Counted from the first letter of the stretch, positions 1 to 9,840 are shown. The stretch is 64,000 nucleotides of DNA from Flammeovirgaceae bacterium (GCA_027487845.1 JAIYCV010000024.1:1-64000), one strand, 5' to 3'. Numbers and translations are program-made. The notes: generated by a model from the letters alone, not told the origin.

Positions 1-3000
1 AGGTATCATTTAATGCAACAGATCTTCTTGAAGGAACCTACACTGCCAATGTGGTTATCAATTCCGATGATCCAATAAATTCAAGTGTGGTGGTGCCTGT
101 CAAATTAAATGTAACTGGCATTGATCCCCCAATCATAGAGATATCACCGTTGATCCTGAACAGAATAATGTTTACCAACACCAAAAAAAATGAAGTAATT
201 AGCATTCGCAATACTGGGGGTAGCAACCTTGATTACAAGGCCAGCATAGAGTTTTTGCAACCTACGTCCACTTCCCTATCAACAGAAAGTCGAATGCCAC
301 AAACAAGCAACGTACGAAATAATAATGGCATCATTCCACCGCTGACTTCTTTAACTGAATACCCCTTAGCTGTTGGTGATTTTACTCAAAAAGCGAGCAG
401 CCCAGCGCCCTTAACATGCCTAACCGTCAATCCCGCAACTAATATTATTTATGCGCAGGCAAATCAGGGAACTACCTACTATTCATATAACCCCGCTGCC
501 GATGCATGGACCTCGCTTCAACCCTGCCCGATATCAAGTGGTAATAATGGAGGCTCTGCATATTTAAACGGAAAAATTTATACCGTTTATACCGAATCCA
601 ATCAAATGGGTATTTACGAAATTGCGCGCAATTCATGGACCACCGCAACTAATCCGTTCAATACTGGAAATTTAGTTTCTGATGGAACGTATTTATATGC
701 CGTAGTAGGTAGTTCATTTTCTGTATACAATCCCACCAATGGTGTATGGACCGCTTTAACGGCTCCTCCGATATCTTTCCAACCTTGGGGAGGCTTGGCT
801 TATAGCGAAGGGTTTATTTATGGCCACTCAGGAAATGGAACTAGTGATTTTGCGAAATATTCAATATCTGCTAAAACTTGGACCGCGCTAGCACCTCTTC
901 CAAGCGGTGCTGTGCTTGGCTGTGCAATTGATCCCGTAACAAAGACTTACTATGCTTATGGTTCTTACTCTGGTAATAACTTCTATTCGTACGATATCAA
1001 TACGAACATATGGAAAATAGCCACCATTCCATTTTTTAGCGTTCGAGACGGAGGCCTGGCATACATCGCTCAACCAAATGCCAGCACAGGGATTTATTTT
1101 GTTGAAGGTGAGTCTGGCAATAGGCTTGGCCGTTTTGAAACAAAATTAGGATACAACTGGCTTACGCTTGATCCAACCAGTGGATCTATAGGAGCAGCGA
1201 GTTCAACGGCTACTCAATTTAATTTTGATACAAATAATTTACCGTTGGGAAATTATAAGGCCAATGTAGTGTTTAATTCTAATGCACCAGCAACGCCTGC
1301 GCTTACGATGCAAGTAAACCTTACCGTTTCAAGTTTTATAAACACACCGCCAACAGTGACTAAACCAATAGTCGATAGAGAAATTAAAGTTGAGACCTCA
1401 TTTTCTATAAAACTTGATTCTATTTTTAGCGATAAAGATGCGCAAGTTTTGACTTTCCAAGCGAGCTCGACAAACAGTAGTCAAGTTTCAACTTCACTCA
1501 GCGGAAGTACTTTAACAGTAAAGGGAATTTTAAATGGCGAAGCAATAATCACAGTTTCAGCAGAAGATACTTATAGCGCTCAGGTTTCGACAATTTTTAA
1601 GGTGAAAGTTTATACAAATACTCCACCTGTCGTTATAAATGCTATTGCCGATCAAACGCTTAGGGTGGACAAAACGATGGATATTAATTTAGCGCAGGTT
1701 TTCTCGGATCCTGAAGGCCAATTGCTAAGATACAGCTTTAAGTCTTCAATTGCCTCTGTTGCAACTATAAGTTTGGCGGGGAGCGTTCTAACTATAAAGC
1801 CAGAAAAAGTCGGAACCACTGCCATCGCGCTCACTGCTACTGATATATACAACGAGTTTATCAGTTCCCAATTTACCCTCACAGTCATACCCAAGAACGA
1901 ATCTCCTATTGTGGCGCGGCTAATTGCGAGTCAACAGATTAAGGTAGGCAATTCATTTACCGTAAAATTAGATAGCATTTTCACCGACCCAGAAGCCCAA
2001 TTGCTTACATTTCAGGCGGCTTCCTCGGCAGATAGTCAAGCATCCTTATTGCTAACTGGAAATCTACTCAAAGTAAATGCCGTTTCAATTGGCGAACCAA
2101 TAATAACCGTTATTGCTAGCGATCCACTTGGCGCAGCTATTTCGACCTCGTTTAAAACCAGTGTTTACCAAAACTCACCACCGATCGTTTCGTTGCCCGT
2201 GGCAAATCAAACAATCAGGTTGGATAAAACGATGAGTATTAACTTGGCACAGGTCTTCTCCGACCTCGAAAACCAACCACTAAAGTATACGCTAAAGTCT
2301 TCAGTGCCATCTGTTGCGAGTTTAAGTTTGGCAGGAAGTGTGTTCACTATAAAGCCAGAAAAAGTGGGAATTACTACCATTACGCTTACGGCTACAGATA
2401 CGTACAATGAGTTTACCAGTTCACAATTTATCCTCACGATAATACCCAAGAATGAATCCCCTATTATCAAAAACAGCTTGAACGAGATTGAACTTAAAAT
2501 TATTGATGGTAAAAAAGATTCTGTTGTGATTGATCTCACCAACCATTTTTCTGATCCTAATCAGGACCCTTTGAAGTACAGTGCTTCAAGTCTCAATACT
2601 TCAATAGTGAATTATAAGATAAAAGGGTCAAACTTAATTCTTTATGCAAGCTCGCTAGGCCGAACTCAAATTAGTGTAATTGCCAGTGACGAGGAAAATC
2701 TTCAAGTAAAGCAAGAATTTAACGCAAGTGTTGTGCTGGTGACAGGGATAGAAGCTACTCAAAACGAAATTTCTTTACTGTTATCGCCAAACCCGGTGAG
2801 TGGAATCGCTGCTATTGACTATCACCTATCTGACGATGGCTTTGTTTCTCTTCACGTAATTGATTTACTTGGAAAAAAATTAGAAGCACTGAAAGACGAA
2901 TTCCAAAAAGCTGGTGATCATCGAGTAGAGTTCTCGACTGAATCACTGCCAAACGGCAGCTATGTTATTAAACTATTCACAGGCAATAAAGTTATCACCA

Positions 3001-3026
3001 AAAAAATGATAGTTATAAGTAACTAA
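1..3026 (+). CDS. T9SS-sorted multidomain surface/secreted protein (5' partial)
   Basis: The reading frame is already open at base 3, so the true start lies left of the window; the visible part is about 1007 residues. In order it shows a BACON/choice-of-anchor-like segment (pattern L.G.Y.A.VV.NS), Kelch-like repeats rich in W-T and Y (about nt 400-1070), a second Y.A.VVFNS segment (nt 1150-1330), five Ig/cadherin-like domains (about nt 1345-2740) and a C-terminal type IX secretion sorting domain (SPNPVSG, then G.Y.IKLFTG and a KKMIV end). The Ig-like domains run A-B-A-B-C, which suggests duplication of a two-domain unit. Known: such CTDs direct export by PorU/T9SS and surface anchoring or release. 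Inferred role: adhesin or matrix protein. The ligand cannot be read from the sequence. Confidence 0.85.
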   Translation, partial: VSFNATDLLEGTYTANVVINSDDPINSSVVVPVKLNVTGIDPPIIEISPLILNRIMFTNTKKNEVISIRNTGGSNLDYKASIEFLQPTSTSLSTESRMPQTSNVRNNNGIIPPLTSLTEYPLAVGDFTQKASSPAPLTCLTVNPATNIIYAQANQGTTYYSYNPAADAWTSLQPCPISSGNNGGSAYLNGKIYTVYTESNQMGIYEIARNSWTTATNPFNTGNLVSDGTYLYAVVGSSFSVYNPTNGVWTALTAPPISFQPWGGLAYSEGFIYGHSGNGTSDFAKYSISAKTWTALAPLPSGAVLGCAIDPVTKTYYAYGSYSGNNFYSYDINTNIWKIATIPFFSVRDGGLAYIAQPNASTGIYFVEGESGNRLGRFETKLGYNWLTLDPTSGSIGAASSTATQFNFDTNNLPLGNYKANVVFNSNAPATPALTMQVNLTVSSFINTPPTVTKPIVDREIKVETSFSIKLDSIFSDKDAQVLTFQASSTNSSQVSTSLSGSTLTVKGILNGEAIITVSAEDTYSAQVSTIFKVKVYTNTPPVVINAIADQTLRVDKTMDINLAQVFSDPEGQLLRYSFKSSIASVATISLAGSVLTIKPEKVGTTAIALTATDIYNEFISSQFTLTVIPKNESPIVARLIASQQIKVGNSFTVKLDSIFTDPEAQLLTFQAASSADSQASLLLTGNLLKVNAVSIGEPIITVIASDPLGAAISTSFKTSVYQNSPPIVSLPVANQTIRLDKTMSINLAQVFSDLENQPLKYTLKSSVPSVASLSLAGSVFTIKPEKVGITTITLTATDTYNEFTSSQFILTIIPKNESPIIKNSLNEIELKIIDGKKDSVVIDLTNHFSDPNQDPLKYSASSLNTSIVNYKIKGSNLILYASSLGRTQISVIASDEENLQVKQEFNASVVLVTGIEATQNEISLLLSPNPVSGIAAIDYHLSDDGFVSLHVIDLLGKKLEALKDEFQKAGDHRVEFSTESLPNGSYVIKLFTGNKVITKKMIVISN

Positions 3027-3080
3027 TCTAAGATGATATCGCTGCATAGGTGCTGCATTTAGCAGGCCTATAGTTGCAAT

Positions 3081-3208
3081 CCGATTTCGGACAATCGTGT
3101 TCATATTTGACTAGCTGCCCGATTTACATAATTGATTTCAGTGGTTTTTGAGCCATTTTTTATTGGCACTAATTTGGGATATATTGGAATTAGGAAATCC
3201 AATCTCAC
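3081..3208 (+). promoter_or_regulatory. Duplicated 128-bp promoter segment, copy A
   Basis: This segment aligns without gaps to 4119-4246, with 25 mismatches in 128 positions by hand count. It holds a -33 TTTG (3147-3150), 19 bp, then TAATTTG (3170-3176), close to the Bacteroidota -7 consensus TAnnTTTG. It ends 3 nt before the hydrolase start at 3212. Confidence 0.6.
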
Positions 3209-3211
3209 ATT

Positions 3212-4042
3212 ATGAAATTTATCAAATTCATCGGGCTTGTATGCTGTTCAATTATCTCAACATGGTCGGTTAGTCAAAAAATCAATTATGGAAATAACGC
3301 GTCCGCTGGGCGTTATTTTGATGTGGGCAACTGCAAACTCTATTTTGAAGTTTATGGCGAAGGGAAACCCGTTGTATTGCTTCATGGCGGGGTGTATGGC
3401 TATATCGATGAATTTGAACCATTTCTTGAAAAACTCCGCCTAACTAATCAAGTTATTTGCATCGCTACGAGAGCACACGGGAAATCTGAAATCGGACATG
3501 CTCCATTCTCCTATAGCCAACGTGCCGAAGACGCTTACAAGATTATCCGAAGTATTACGAGAGAAAGCGTAACTGTTTTAGGATTCAGTGACGGAGGATT
3601 CGCGGCACTAAAGCTTGCTGCTTTACATCCGGAATTAGTGAACAAACTGATTACTATCGGTGCTGGCGACTTACCCAAAATACCATCGGGCAAGACGCGC
3701 TATGAGCAATACACACGAGAAAGTTTGATGAAATATGATTCTACTTTTTTCAAAAGTCGCCTTGCTTTAATGCCGGAGCCAAACCGTTGGGCCGAAAGTC
3801 TCAGCATGCTTAATGATATGTATAACAATGATTTTGTAAGTGTTGAAACATTCTCAAAAATAAAATGCCCAACACTGATAATGGCAGGAGACCGAGACGA
3901 GTATACGCCCACTGAAGATTTCCTAAAATGCAGAAAAGCAATCCGAAACTCTCAACTTGCTATTATTGCTGGTTGCGGCCATGTAATTTTCTATTGCAAT
4001 TTCCCGGCAGTATGGGATGCCATTGAACCATTTCTAAAATGA
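3212..4042 (+). CDS. Secreted alpha/beta hydrolase
   Basis: 276 residues with an N-terminal hydrophobic signal segment (residues 5-20). The alpha/beta-hydrolase core is visible: an oxyanion HGG motif (VVLLHGG), the nucleophile elbow GFSDGG, an acid region (MAGDRDEYTP) and a catalytic His near the C-terminus (GCGHVIF). It is probably periplasmic. The substrate is unknown; related sequences are annotated as esterases, proline iminopeptidase-like or haloperoxidase-like enzymes. It is a single gene between two copies of a 128-bp promoter-bearing repeat, so it was probably inserted or duplicated together with that upstream segment. Confidence 0.8.
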   Translation: MKFIKFIGLVCCSIISTWSVSQKINYGNNASAGRYFDVGNCKLYFEVYGEGKPVVLLHGGVYGYIDEFEPFLEKLRLTNQVICIATRAHGKSEIGHAPFSYSQRAEDAYKIIRSITRESVTVLGFSDGGFAALKLAALHPELVNKLITIGAGDLPKIPSGKTRYEQYTRESLMKYDSTFFKSRLALMPEPNRWAESLSMLNDMYNNDFVSVETFSKIKCPTLIMAGDRDEYTPTEDFLKCRKAIRNSQLAIIAGCGHVIFYCNFPAVWDAIEPFLK

Positions 4043-4118
4043 ATTTTTAACCTGTTATTCACCGAACAACTCCGTCTTTTCCTCTATTCGAATTGAAAAC
4101 ATTCCATTTTATCACACT

Positions 4119-4246
4119 CCGATTTCGGACACCTACGTTCATATTTGAATAGCTGCCCGATTTAAATACCTGCTTTCGAGGGCATTTGAGCCATTTTTTA
4201 TTGGCATTAATTTGGAATACATTCGAGCCAGGAGACGCAATCTCAC
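4119..4246 (+). promoter_or_regulatory. Duplicated 128-bp promoter segment, copy B
   Basis: Second copy of the segment at 3081-3208. The TTTG at 4185-4188, the 19-bp spacing and the TAATTTG at 4208-4214 are all kept, while the sequence just upstream and downstream has drifted. It should drive the permease that starts at 4273. Confidence 0.6.
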
Positions 4247-4272
4247 TTTCAAAGATCCAAAACACACAACAT

Positions 4273-6633
4273 ATGCTTTACAATTACATCAAAGTCGCCT
4301 TTAGAAACCTGATGAGAAACTCAGCGTATTCTTTTATCAACATCGTAGGGCTTTCGGTTGGACTTGCCTCCAGCATATTGATTGCACTTTGGGTAATCGA
4401 TGAAGTATCATACGATAAGTCTCATAGCAACGCTGACGACCTTCATCAACTTTGGATCAATGCCACTTTTGATGGCAAAGTCAATACGTGGAATTCCGTG
4501 CCGTATCCGGCATACCAAGATGTAAAGGGCGAAGACAGCAGAATAAAAAATACAGCCATGTCAGATTGGGGAGGCAGCCATCTTCTCACTGCGGGCGAAA
4601 TAAGAAGCAACAAAAGAGGGTACCATGTAAGTGAAGAATTTTTAGAGATGTTCAAGTTTCCGTTAGTAAAAGGACAAGCCAATACCGTACTAGACGGACC
4701 TAACAGCATCGTTCTTACCGAAAGTGCTGCCAAGGCATTGTTTGGGGACAAAGATCCGATAAATCAACTGGTGCGCATGAACAATAACGATGACTTGAAG
4801 GTAACAGGCGTGTTGAAAGATATTCCAAAGAACTCTTCATTTATATTTGATTTTTTAGTGCCTCATAAATTAATCGAACAACAAGCCTGGTTTAAAGACG
4901 AAGGTGGCAGTTGGGACAATAACTCCTACCAGGTCTATGTAGAACTTCAACCAGGCGTAGCGAAAGAAGAAGTAGATGCTAAAATAAAAGGGTTGTTGGT
5001 AAAACGGGGTGTAGTGGATGTGCCTAGAGAATTCTTTCTTCATCCCCTTAAACAATGGCACCTCTATTCCAATTTCGAAAATGGAAAGATGGCAGGTGGC
5101 ATGGTTGACTATGTAAAGGGTTTTTCTTTCTTGGCCATTTTTATTTTGGCCATTGCCTGTATCAATTTTATGAATCTTGCAACTGCACGAAGCGAACGCA
5201 GGGCGCGCGAAGTAGGTGTTCGTAAAAGTGTTGGTTCAGGCAGAAAAGAATTGGTCTTTCAATTTTTGGGAGAATCTATCTTTATCACCTTCATCGCCTT
5301 TCTATTTGCAGTGGTGCTGGTAGAATTAGCATTCCCGTTCTACAATAGTTTAACGAACAAGAAACTCTTTCTTGACTTTAGTTCCCCTCAATTTTGGTTC
5401 ATGGCTGTTGGCATCATATTACTTACCGGAATGGTGAGTGGAAGCTATCCTGCGTTGTATCTTTCTTCCTTTAACGTAGTACGTGTATTGAAAGGGAAAA
5501 TTGAAGTAGGAAGAAATGGAACAACGCCCCGAAAAGTGTTGGTGGTGCTGCAATTTTTCTTTTCCACTTTTCTGATCATCAGCACCATTGTGATATCGCA
5601 ACAAATTCAACACACTAAAAAAAGAAACCTCGGGTACAACCAAGAAAATCTAATTACCATTCCTTATACAAACGAAATTGAAAAGAATTTTAAAGTAATT
5701 AGAAATGAGTTGGCCGCCACAGGAGTAGTGAGTTCGATGACCAAATCAAACAGCCCCGTAACTGATGTGTATTCAAACAACTTTGTGGATTGGGATACCA
5801 AGCCTAAGAACGAGAAGGTGATCTTCATTACCATCGCGACAGAATTAGACTATACCAAAACAATGGGTATTAAACTATTGCAAGGAAGAGACTTTACAAA
5901 CGAAGCAGACAGCAGCTCCATTCTGATAAACAAAGCGGCCTTAGAGACGATGGGCATGGAAGAACCGATTGGGGCACAAGTTACCGTTTTTGGCGACCGG
6001 AGAGTTACGATTGTTGGCGTGATTGATAACGTAGTGATGGGAACACCTTTTAGAAAGCCCTCTCCCCTATTTATTACTTATCAACCGTTTTGGGCAAGTG
6101 CGGTTACTGTTCGAATTGAGAAGACTTCCGATTTGCAAGGAGCGTTAAAAAAGGTAGAAGCAGTATTCACCAAATTTAACCCCGCATATCCTTTTGAATA
6201 CACGTTCGTGGATGAGGAATTCAAGAAAAAATACACCACCATTAATATGACCAGCAACCTGGCAAACATATTTGCGGTGTTGGCCATTCTTATTACCGGC
6301 CTTGGCTTGTTTGGCCTGGCAGCATTTACCGCTGAGCAGCGCACAAAAGAAATAGGCATACGAAAAGTAATGGGTGCTTCCGTACCTGGTCTGGTAGCGT
6401 TAATCGCCAAAGAGTTTTCGTGGTTAGTAATAATCGCACTTGTTATTTCAGCTCCGGTATCTTGGTGGTTTATGAATAATTTCCTTGATCGCTATGCTTA
6501 TCGCATTGATTTCCCTTGGTGGGCGTTAGGATTGGCAGGTTTTATTTCGTTGGCTTTTGCCATGATTATTGTAAGCGCACAAGCGTTGAAAGCAGCCACG
6601 ATGAATCCGAGTAAGAGCTTAAGAAGCGAATAA
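4273..6633 (+). CDS. FtsX/MacB-type ABC transporter permease (paralogue 1)
   Basis: 786 residues from the ATG beginning MLYNYIKVAFRN. This start fits its three paralogues better than the in-frame ATG at 4186, which lies inside the duplicated promoter. Architecture: one N-terminal TM helix, a MacB-like periplasmic core, an FtsX domain with TM helices at about residues 285-405 (INFMNLATARSERRAREVGVRKSVG), then a central TM helix, a second periplasmic core and a second FtsX domain near 670-780 (EQRTKEIGIRKVMGAS). The C-terminus ends NPSKSLRSE. Known: MacB/FtsX permeases act as mechanotransmitters with a separate LolD/MacB-type ATPase. No ATPase is encoded here, so the partner must be elsewhere. 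Substrate unknown. Confidence 0.9.
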   Translation: MLYNYIKVAFRNLMRNSAYSFINIVGLSVGLASSILIALWVIDEVSYDKSHSNADDLHQLWINATFDGKVNTWNSVPYPAYQDVKGEDSRIKNTAMSDWGGSHLLTAGEIRSNKRGYHVSEEFLEMFKFPLVKGQANTVLDGPNSIVLTESAAKALFGDKDPINQLVRMNNNDDLKVTGVLKDIPKNSSFIFDFLVPHKLIEQQAWFKDEGGSWDNNSYQVYVELQPGVAKEEVDAKIKGLLVKRGVVDVPREFFLHPLKQWHLYSNFENGKMAGGMVDYVKGFSFLAIFILAIACINFMNLATARSERRAREVGVRKSVGSGRKELVFQFLGESIFITFIAFLFAVVLVELAFPFYNSLTNKKLFLDFSSPQFWFMAVGIILLTGMVSGSYPALYLSSFNVVRVLKGKIEVGRNGTTPRKVLVVLQFFFSTFLIISTIVISQQIQHTKKRNLGYNQENLITIPYTNEIEKNFKVIRNELAATGVVSSMTKSNSPVTDVYSNNFVDWDTKPKNEKVIFITIATELDYTKTMGIKLLQGRDFTNEADSSSILINKAALETMGMEEPIGAQVTVFGDRRVTIVGVIDNVVMGTPFRKPSPLFITYQPFWASAVTVRIEKTSDLQGALKKVEAVFTKFNPAYPFEYTFVDEEFKKKYTTINMTSNLANIFAVLAILITGLGLFGLAAFTAEQRTKEIGIRKVMGASVPGLVALIAKEFSWLVIIALVISAPVSWWFMNNFLDRYAYRIDFPWWALGLAGFISLAFAMIIVSAQALKAATMNPSKSLRSE

Positions 6634-6689
6634 CGGCTGTTGGTTAATTAGGCGCAAGGAACCTTGACGGTGTCAGACGTTTTTTGTAG

Positions 6690-6805
6690 AGTATCGTATC
6701 CCGCGTCTAGGACGATCCGAAATTCAGTGTGGTACAATGGAAAGATGTCGGGCGGCATTGCGATTTAGATAGCAGTGGGCTAGTGTGTTGTACAAAACGA
6801 TACTT
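6690..6805. repeat. Inverted AGTATCGT/ACGATACTT element, copy 1
   Basis: AGTATCGT (6690-6697) followed by TCCCG and GACGAT, with ACGATACTT at 6797-6805 as the opposite end. The same arrangement recurs at 59516-59725. It lies in the gap between the permease and the histidine kinase. Confidence 0.35.
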
Positions 6806-6908
6806 CGAAAAAGTTTATCCAACATGTGTGACGAACCTTTCACCATTGCCAACCCCCAAAAATGAAAAGCAAATAAATAGTTGTAAGATTGTAATTCATT
6901 AACGAGGT

Positions 6909-8474
6909 ATGAATCCTATTAAAAGAATTGGTATTATCCTTTCGGTAGTTTTTCTTATTCCGGTTTTGTTCTTTTCTGTCTACGAGATTTCGTCATTAAC
7001 AAAAGACGAACGTATGATTGAGAACATTTATCAAAAACAATTAGAAGCTATTCTTTTTTCAGTCAATCAATATTCCGACAATACGCTGAGTGGCTGGATT
7101 TCAAAAGTTGAATCGGATTATGCAACTCATGGTAACTCAGGTTCGTTGTCTGAGCCTATGCAGCTGTTGTTAGCAAATACCGCAATTCAAATGTCTTTTA
7201 TAATTGACACCGTGGAACAAAGGCCAACGTTGAAGGCATTTTCATTCGACAGCCTGCGGGCAGATTCGCTGCGTAAGCCAATCGAAACTGCGCTTTCTCA
7301 AAATAGTTCGCAAATTCAACAACTGATAAAATACAAAAGAAGTGGTTTTCAAAAAGCCGAATCGATTGAAGCCGGTTGGCAAAGAGATGAGAAATTCCAA
7401 CTCATCATTTTTATCATTGAAAGCGCGTCTGGTTCACATGTTGCTGGTCTCGTTATCAACTTAGAAAACTTTATTGAAGATCAAATTGGTCCACGCCTTC
7501 AAATCATATCTAAAGACCAATTCATTTTAACAGCCTACAATAAGAAGAAGAATGTCACTGTCTATTCTACCGAACTTCGAGACACAACTTCCATGAATGC
7601 AGCCCTGCTTACTAAAGATCTGTGGATCTTCCCAGATTATGCGCTCGGTATTCGCACGAAAGGTGCTTCGTTAAAGCAAATTGTGAGAGAGCGCACCACC
7701 ACCAACTTTATCTTGCTGGTAGGGCTGGATGTGGTATTGGTTGTTGCCCTAATATTGGCATTTAGAAGTGTAAAGCGCGAGGTGCAACTTGCTCAAAATA
7801 AATCAGACTTTGTGGCCAACGTATCGCACGAAATAAGGACTCCCCTAGCCCTCATTAGCATGTTTGCAGAAACGTTGGAGTTAGGGCGTGTGAAAACTGA
7901 AGAAAAGAAGCAAGAGTATTATTCTATCATTTCAAAAGAAACTCATCGCCTTACGGGGATCGTAAATAAGATTCTAAATTTCAGTCAGGCCGAGGCAGGA
8001 AAGAAAACGCTGCGCATAGAAGAAGTGTCGCTTCAGTTAGAAATAAGGGAGATTCTAAAAACGTATGATTTTCATCTTAAAAATAAGGGCTTCGAATATT
8101 ATTTTCACGAAAGTCAAGAAGTGAACGTGAAAGCCGATAAAGCAGCACTGACCGAAATAATTATCAACTTAATTGATAACGCGATTAAGTATAGTGGAGA
8201 TAAAAAAAGAATTGAGATACAACTGAGCACCGAGCTGGATGCGGGCGTGTTAGCGATTAAGGATTTTGGCCTTGGCATAAGCAAAGAAAATCAAAAACAT
8301 ATATTTGACAAGTTCTATCGAGTTTCGAGCGGCAATCTTGCCAATAGCCAAGGCACTGGGCTGGGGCTATCTCTTGTAAAACAATTAATCGAACAACAGA
8401 ACGGAAGAATAACCGTTAACAGCGAATTAGGAAAAGGCTCCACTTTTTTACTCTATTTACCCTTAGTTAAATAA
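6909..8474 (+). CDS. Membrane sensor histidine kinase
   Basis: 521 residues. TM helices lie near residues 8-28 and 265-285 and enclose a periplasmic sensor region of about 235 residues that I cannot assign to a named domain. The HisKA box FVANVSHEIRTPLALI puts the phospho-accepting His at residue 307. The HATPase_c domain follows with an N box (IINLIDNAIKYS), G1 (DFGLGIS), an F box (IFDKFYRV) and G2 (GTGLGLSLVK). The regulator gene starts 3 nt downstream, so the two form one operon. The signal is unknown; neighbouring FtsX-type permeases suggest envelope stress or peptide sensing, which is inference only. Confidence 0.93.
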   Translation: MNPIKRIGIILSVVFLIPVLFFSVYEISSLTKDERMIENIYQKQLEAILFSVNQYSDNTLSGWISKVESDYATHGNSGSLSEPMQLLLANTAIQMSFIIDTVEQRPTLKAFSFDSLRADSLRKPIETALSQNSSQIQQLIKYKRSGFQKAESIEAGWQRDEKFQLIIFIIESASGSHVAGLVINLENFIEDQIGPRLQIISKDQFILTAYNKKKNVTVYSTELRDTTSMNAALLTKDLWIFPDYALGIRTKGASLKQIVRERTTTNFILLVGLDVVLVVALILAFRSVKREVQLAQNKSDFVANVSHEIRTPLALISMFAETLELGRVKTEEKKQEYYSIISKETHRLTGIVNKILNFSQAEAGKKTLRIEEVSLQLEIREILKTYDFHLKNKGFEYYFHESQEVNVKADKAALTEIIINLIDNAIKYSGDKKRIEIQLSTELDAGVLAIKDFGLGISKENQKHIFDKFYRVSSGNLANSQGTGLGLSLVKQLIEQQNGRITVNSELGKGSTFLLYLPLVK

Positions 8475-8477
8475 AAT

Positions 8478-9161
8478 ATGGCAAGCATTTTAATTGTAGA
8501 AGACGAACCTTCCATGCAACTAGGCTTAAAAGACAATCTGGAACTAGAAGGCTATGCGGTTACTTTAGCAAGTGATGGTGAGGAAGGATTGGTTAAAATA
8601 AAGAAGAATAAATTTGACCTTGTTTTGCTCGATGTTATGTTGCCAAAGCTTTCGGGCTTTGATGTTTGTAAAGCGGCACGCACAGCTGGCATTTCTACTC
8701 CAATAATATTGCTTACCGCACGCGGTGAAGAAATAGACAAGATACTTGGGCTTGAATTTGGCGCGGATGATTACATCACCAAACCATTCAGCTTGCGCGA
8801 ATTACTCGCTCGTATAAAGGCGATTTTAAGGCGAAGCCAATCCGTGGTGAGCACTGAAACCTTGTCAACGAGTATAGGGAGATTAAAGGTCGACTTCAAT
8901 GCTTTCTATGCAGAAGAAAATGGAGTTGAAATAAAACTCTCGCACAAGGAATTTGAGATACTAGCGTACCTTCAGCAAAACAAAAATCAAGTGGTCACAC
9001 GATATGACTTGCTGGAAAAGGTATGGGGATATGACGAGCAACCCACTACCCGCACGGTAGACAACTTCATCGTAAGGTTGCGCCAAAAAATAGAAATCAA
9101 TCCCAATCAACCAAAAGTAATTTTGACAGTGCACGGCACGGGCTATAAAATGGTTGTTTAG
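8478..9161 (+). CDS. OmpR/PhoB-family response regulator
   Basis: 227 residues. The receiver domain has the acidic pair E8/D9, phospho-acceptor D52 (LLDVMLP), the conserved T80 and K102 (TKPF). The C-terminal winged-helix Trans_reg_C domain shows LSHKEFEIL, then the recognition region TRTVDNFIVRLRQKIE and a terminal GTGYKMV. It should be phosphorylated by the adjacent kinase and bind direct repeats. Such repeats with 10-bp spacing occur about 105 bp downstream of this gene, before the next coding region. Confidence 0.95.
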   Translation: MASILIVEDEPSMQLGLKDNLELEGYAVTLASDGEEGLVKIKKNKFDLVLLDVMLPKLSGFDVCKAARTAGISTPIILLTARGEEIDKILGLEFGADDYITKPFSLRELLARIKAILRRSQSVVSTETLSTSIGRLKVDFNAFYAEENGVEIKLSHKEFEILAYLQQNKNQVVTRYDLLEKVWGYDEQPTTRTVDNFIVRLRQKIEINPNQPKVILTVHGTGYKMVV

Positions 9162-9264
9162 TCAGTAGCGTTAAGTCCATCGTATTCAGTCCCTAGTCGA
9201 TAACATTCGTTGAAGCAGGCTTCAACGTCTTGAAACCGAAAACCTTCCTCTATTGACCATAGAG

Positions 9265-9294
9265 ATCTTGTTACATCTTGTTACAATCGTTTAC
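9265..9294 (+). promoter_or_regulatory. Three 10-bp phased direct repeats, likely response-regulator site
   Basis: ATCTTGTTAC occurs twice back to back (9265-9274 and 9275-9284), followed by a degenerate third unit AATCGTTTAC. TTAC therefore recurs exactly every 10 bp. OmpR-family regulators bind direct repeats on one helix face. The site lies between the regulator gene and the secreted-protein gene at 9375. Confidence 0.5.
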
Positions 9295-9374
9295 CAAGAG
9301 GTGACATCTCCGCTACAGACATGGCCGTTATTTGTAGTGTGGAACAGAAAAACAAAAAACTAAAAACAAACAAT

Positions 9375-9779
9375 ATGAAAACAAGAATTTTGGTATTCGG
9401 TGCAGTGGTAGCAGCTATCAGCACATTAGCAGTCAGCAAATCAAAAGCTCAAGGACAAAGTCCTGAAATAAGGATCATTTCAACCAACGAGCGAGATTTG
9501 ATTAAACTTATTTATAACTACGAAACAAGCAAGGCGGTAGATGTAAAGTTTACCAATGCGGACGGATTTGTTAAATTAGATAAGATCAGTGGAAAAGATT
9601 TTAAAAAAGGTTTTTTGAAAAAGTATGATGTAGAAAAAATGAGAGGCAACGCCTTTTGGATAGAGATCACCAGCGAAGAGCTATCCGCTACATATAAAAT
9701 GGTATCCGCCAAAAACGGAAAGTGGTCAGCGCAACTTGAAAAGACTACTTACAATTACCCAACAGTTGCATTGAATTAG
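9375..9779 (+). CDS. Small secreted protein, possible target of the adjacent two-component system
   Basis: 134 residues from the ATG at 9375, which begins a clean signal peptide (MKTRILVFGAVVAAISTLAVS, cleavage near SKAQ). An upstream in-frame ATG at 9321 would give an unlikely charged leader. The mature part is lysine-rich and beta-like, with no family I recognise. The Bacteroidota habit of placing such short periplasmic proteins behind a sensor/regulator pair, and the phased repeats upstream, suggest regulation by that pair. Function unknown. Confidence 0.65.
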   Translation: MKTRILVFGAVVAAISTLAVSKSKAQGQSPEIRIISTNERDLIKLIYNYETSKAVDVKFTNADGFVKLDKISGKDFKKGFLKKYDVEKMRGNAFWIEITSEELSATYKMVSAKNGKWSAQLEKTTYNYPTVALN

Positions 9780-9840
9780 GGAGTTTGAGGAGGGTGGGCA
9801 AGCTTTTTGTCAGGCTGCTCGCCTTCACTCAAACATATTG

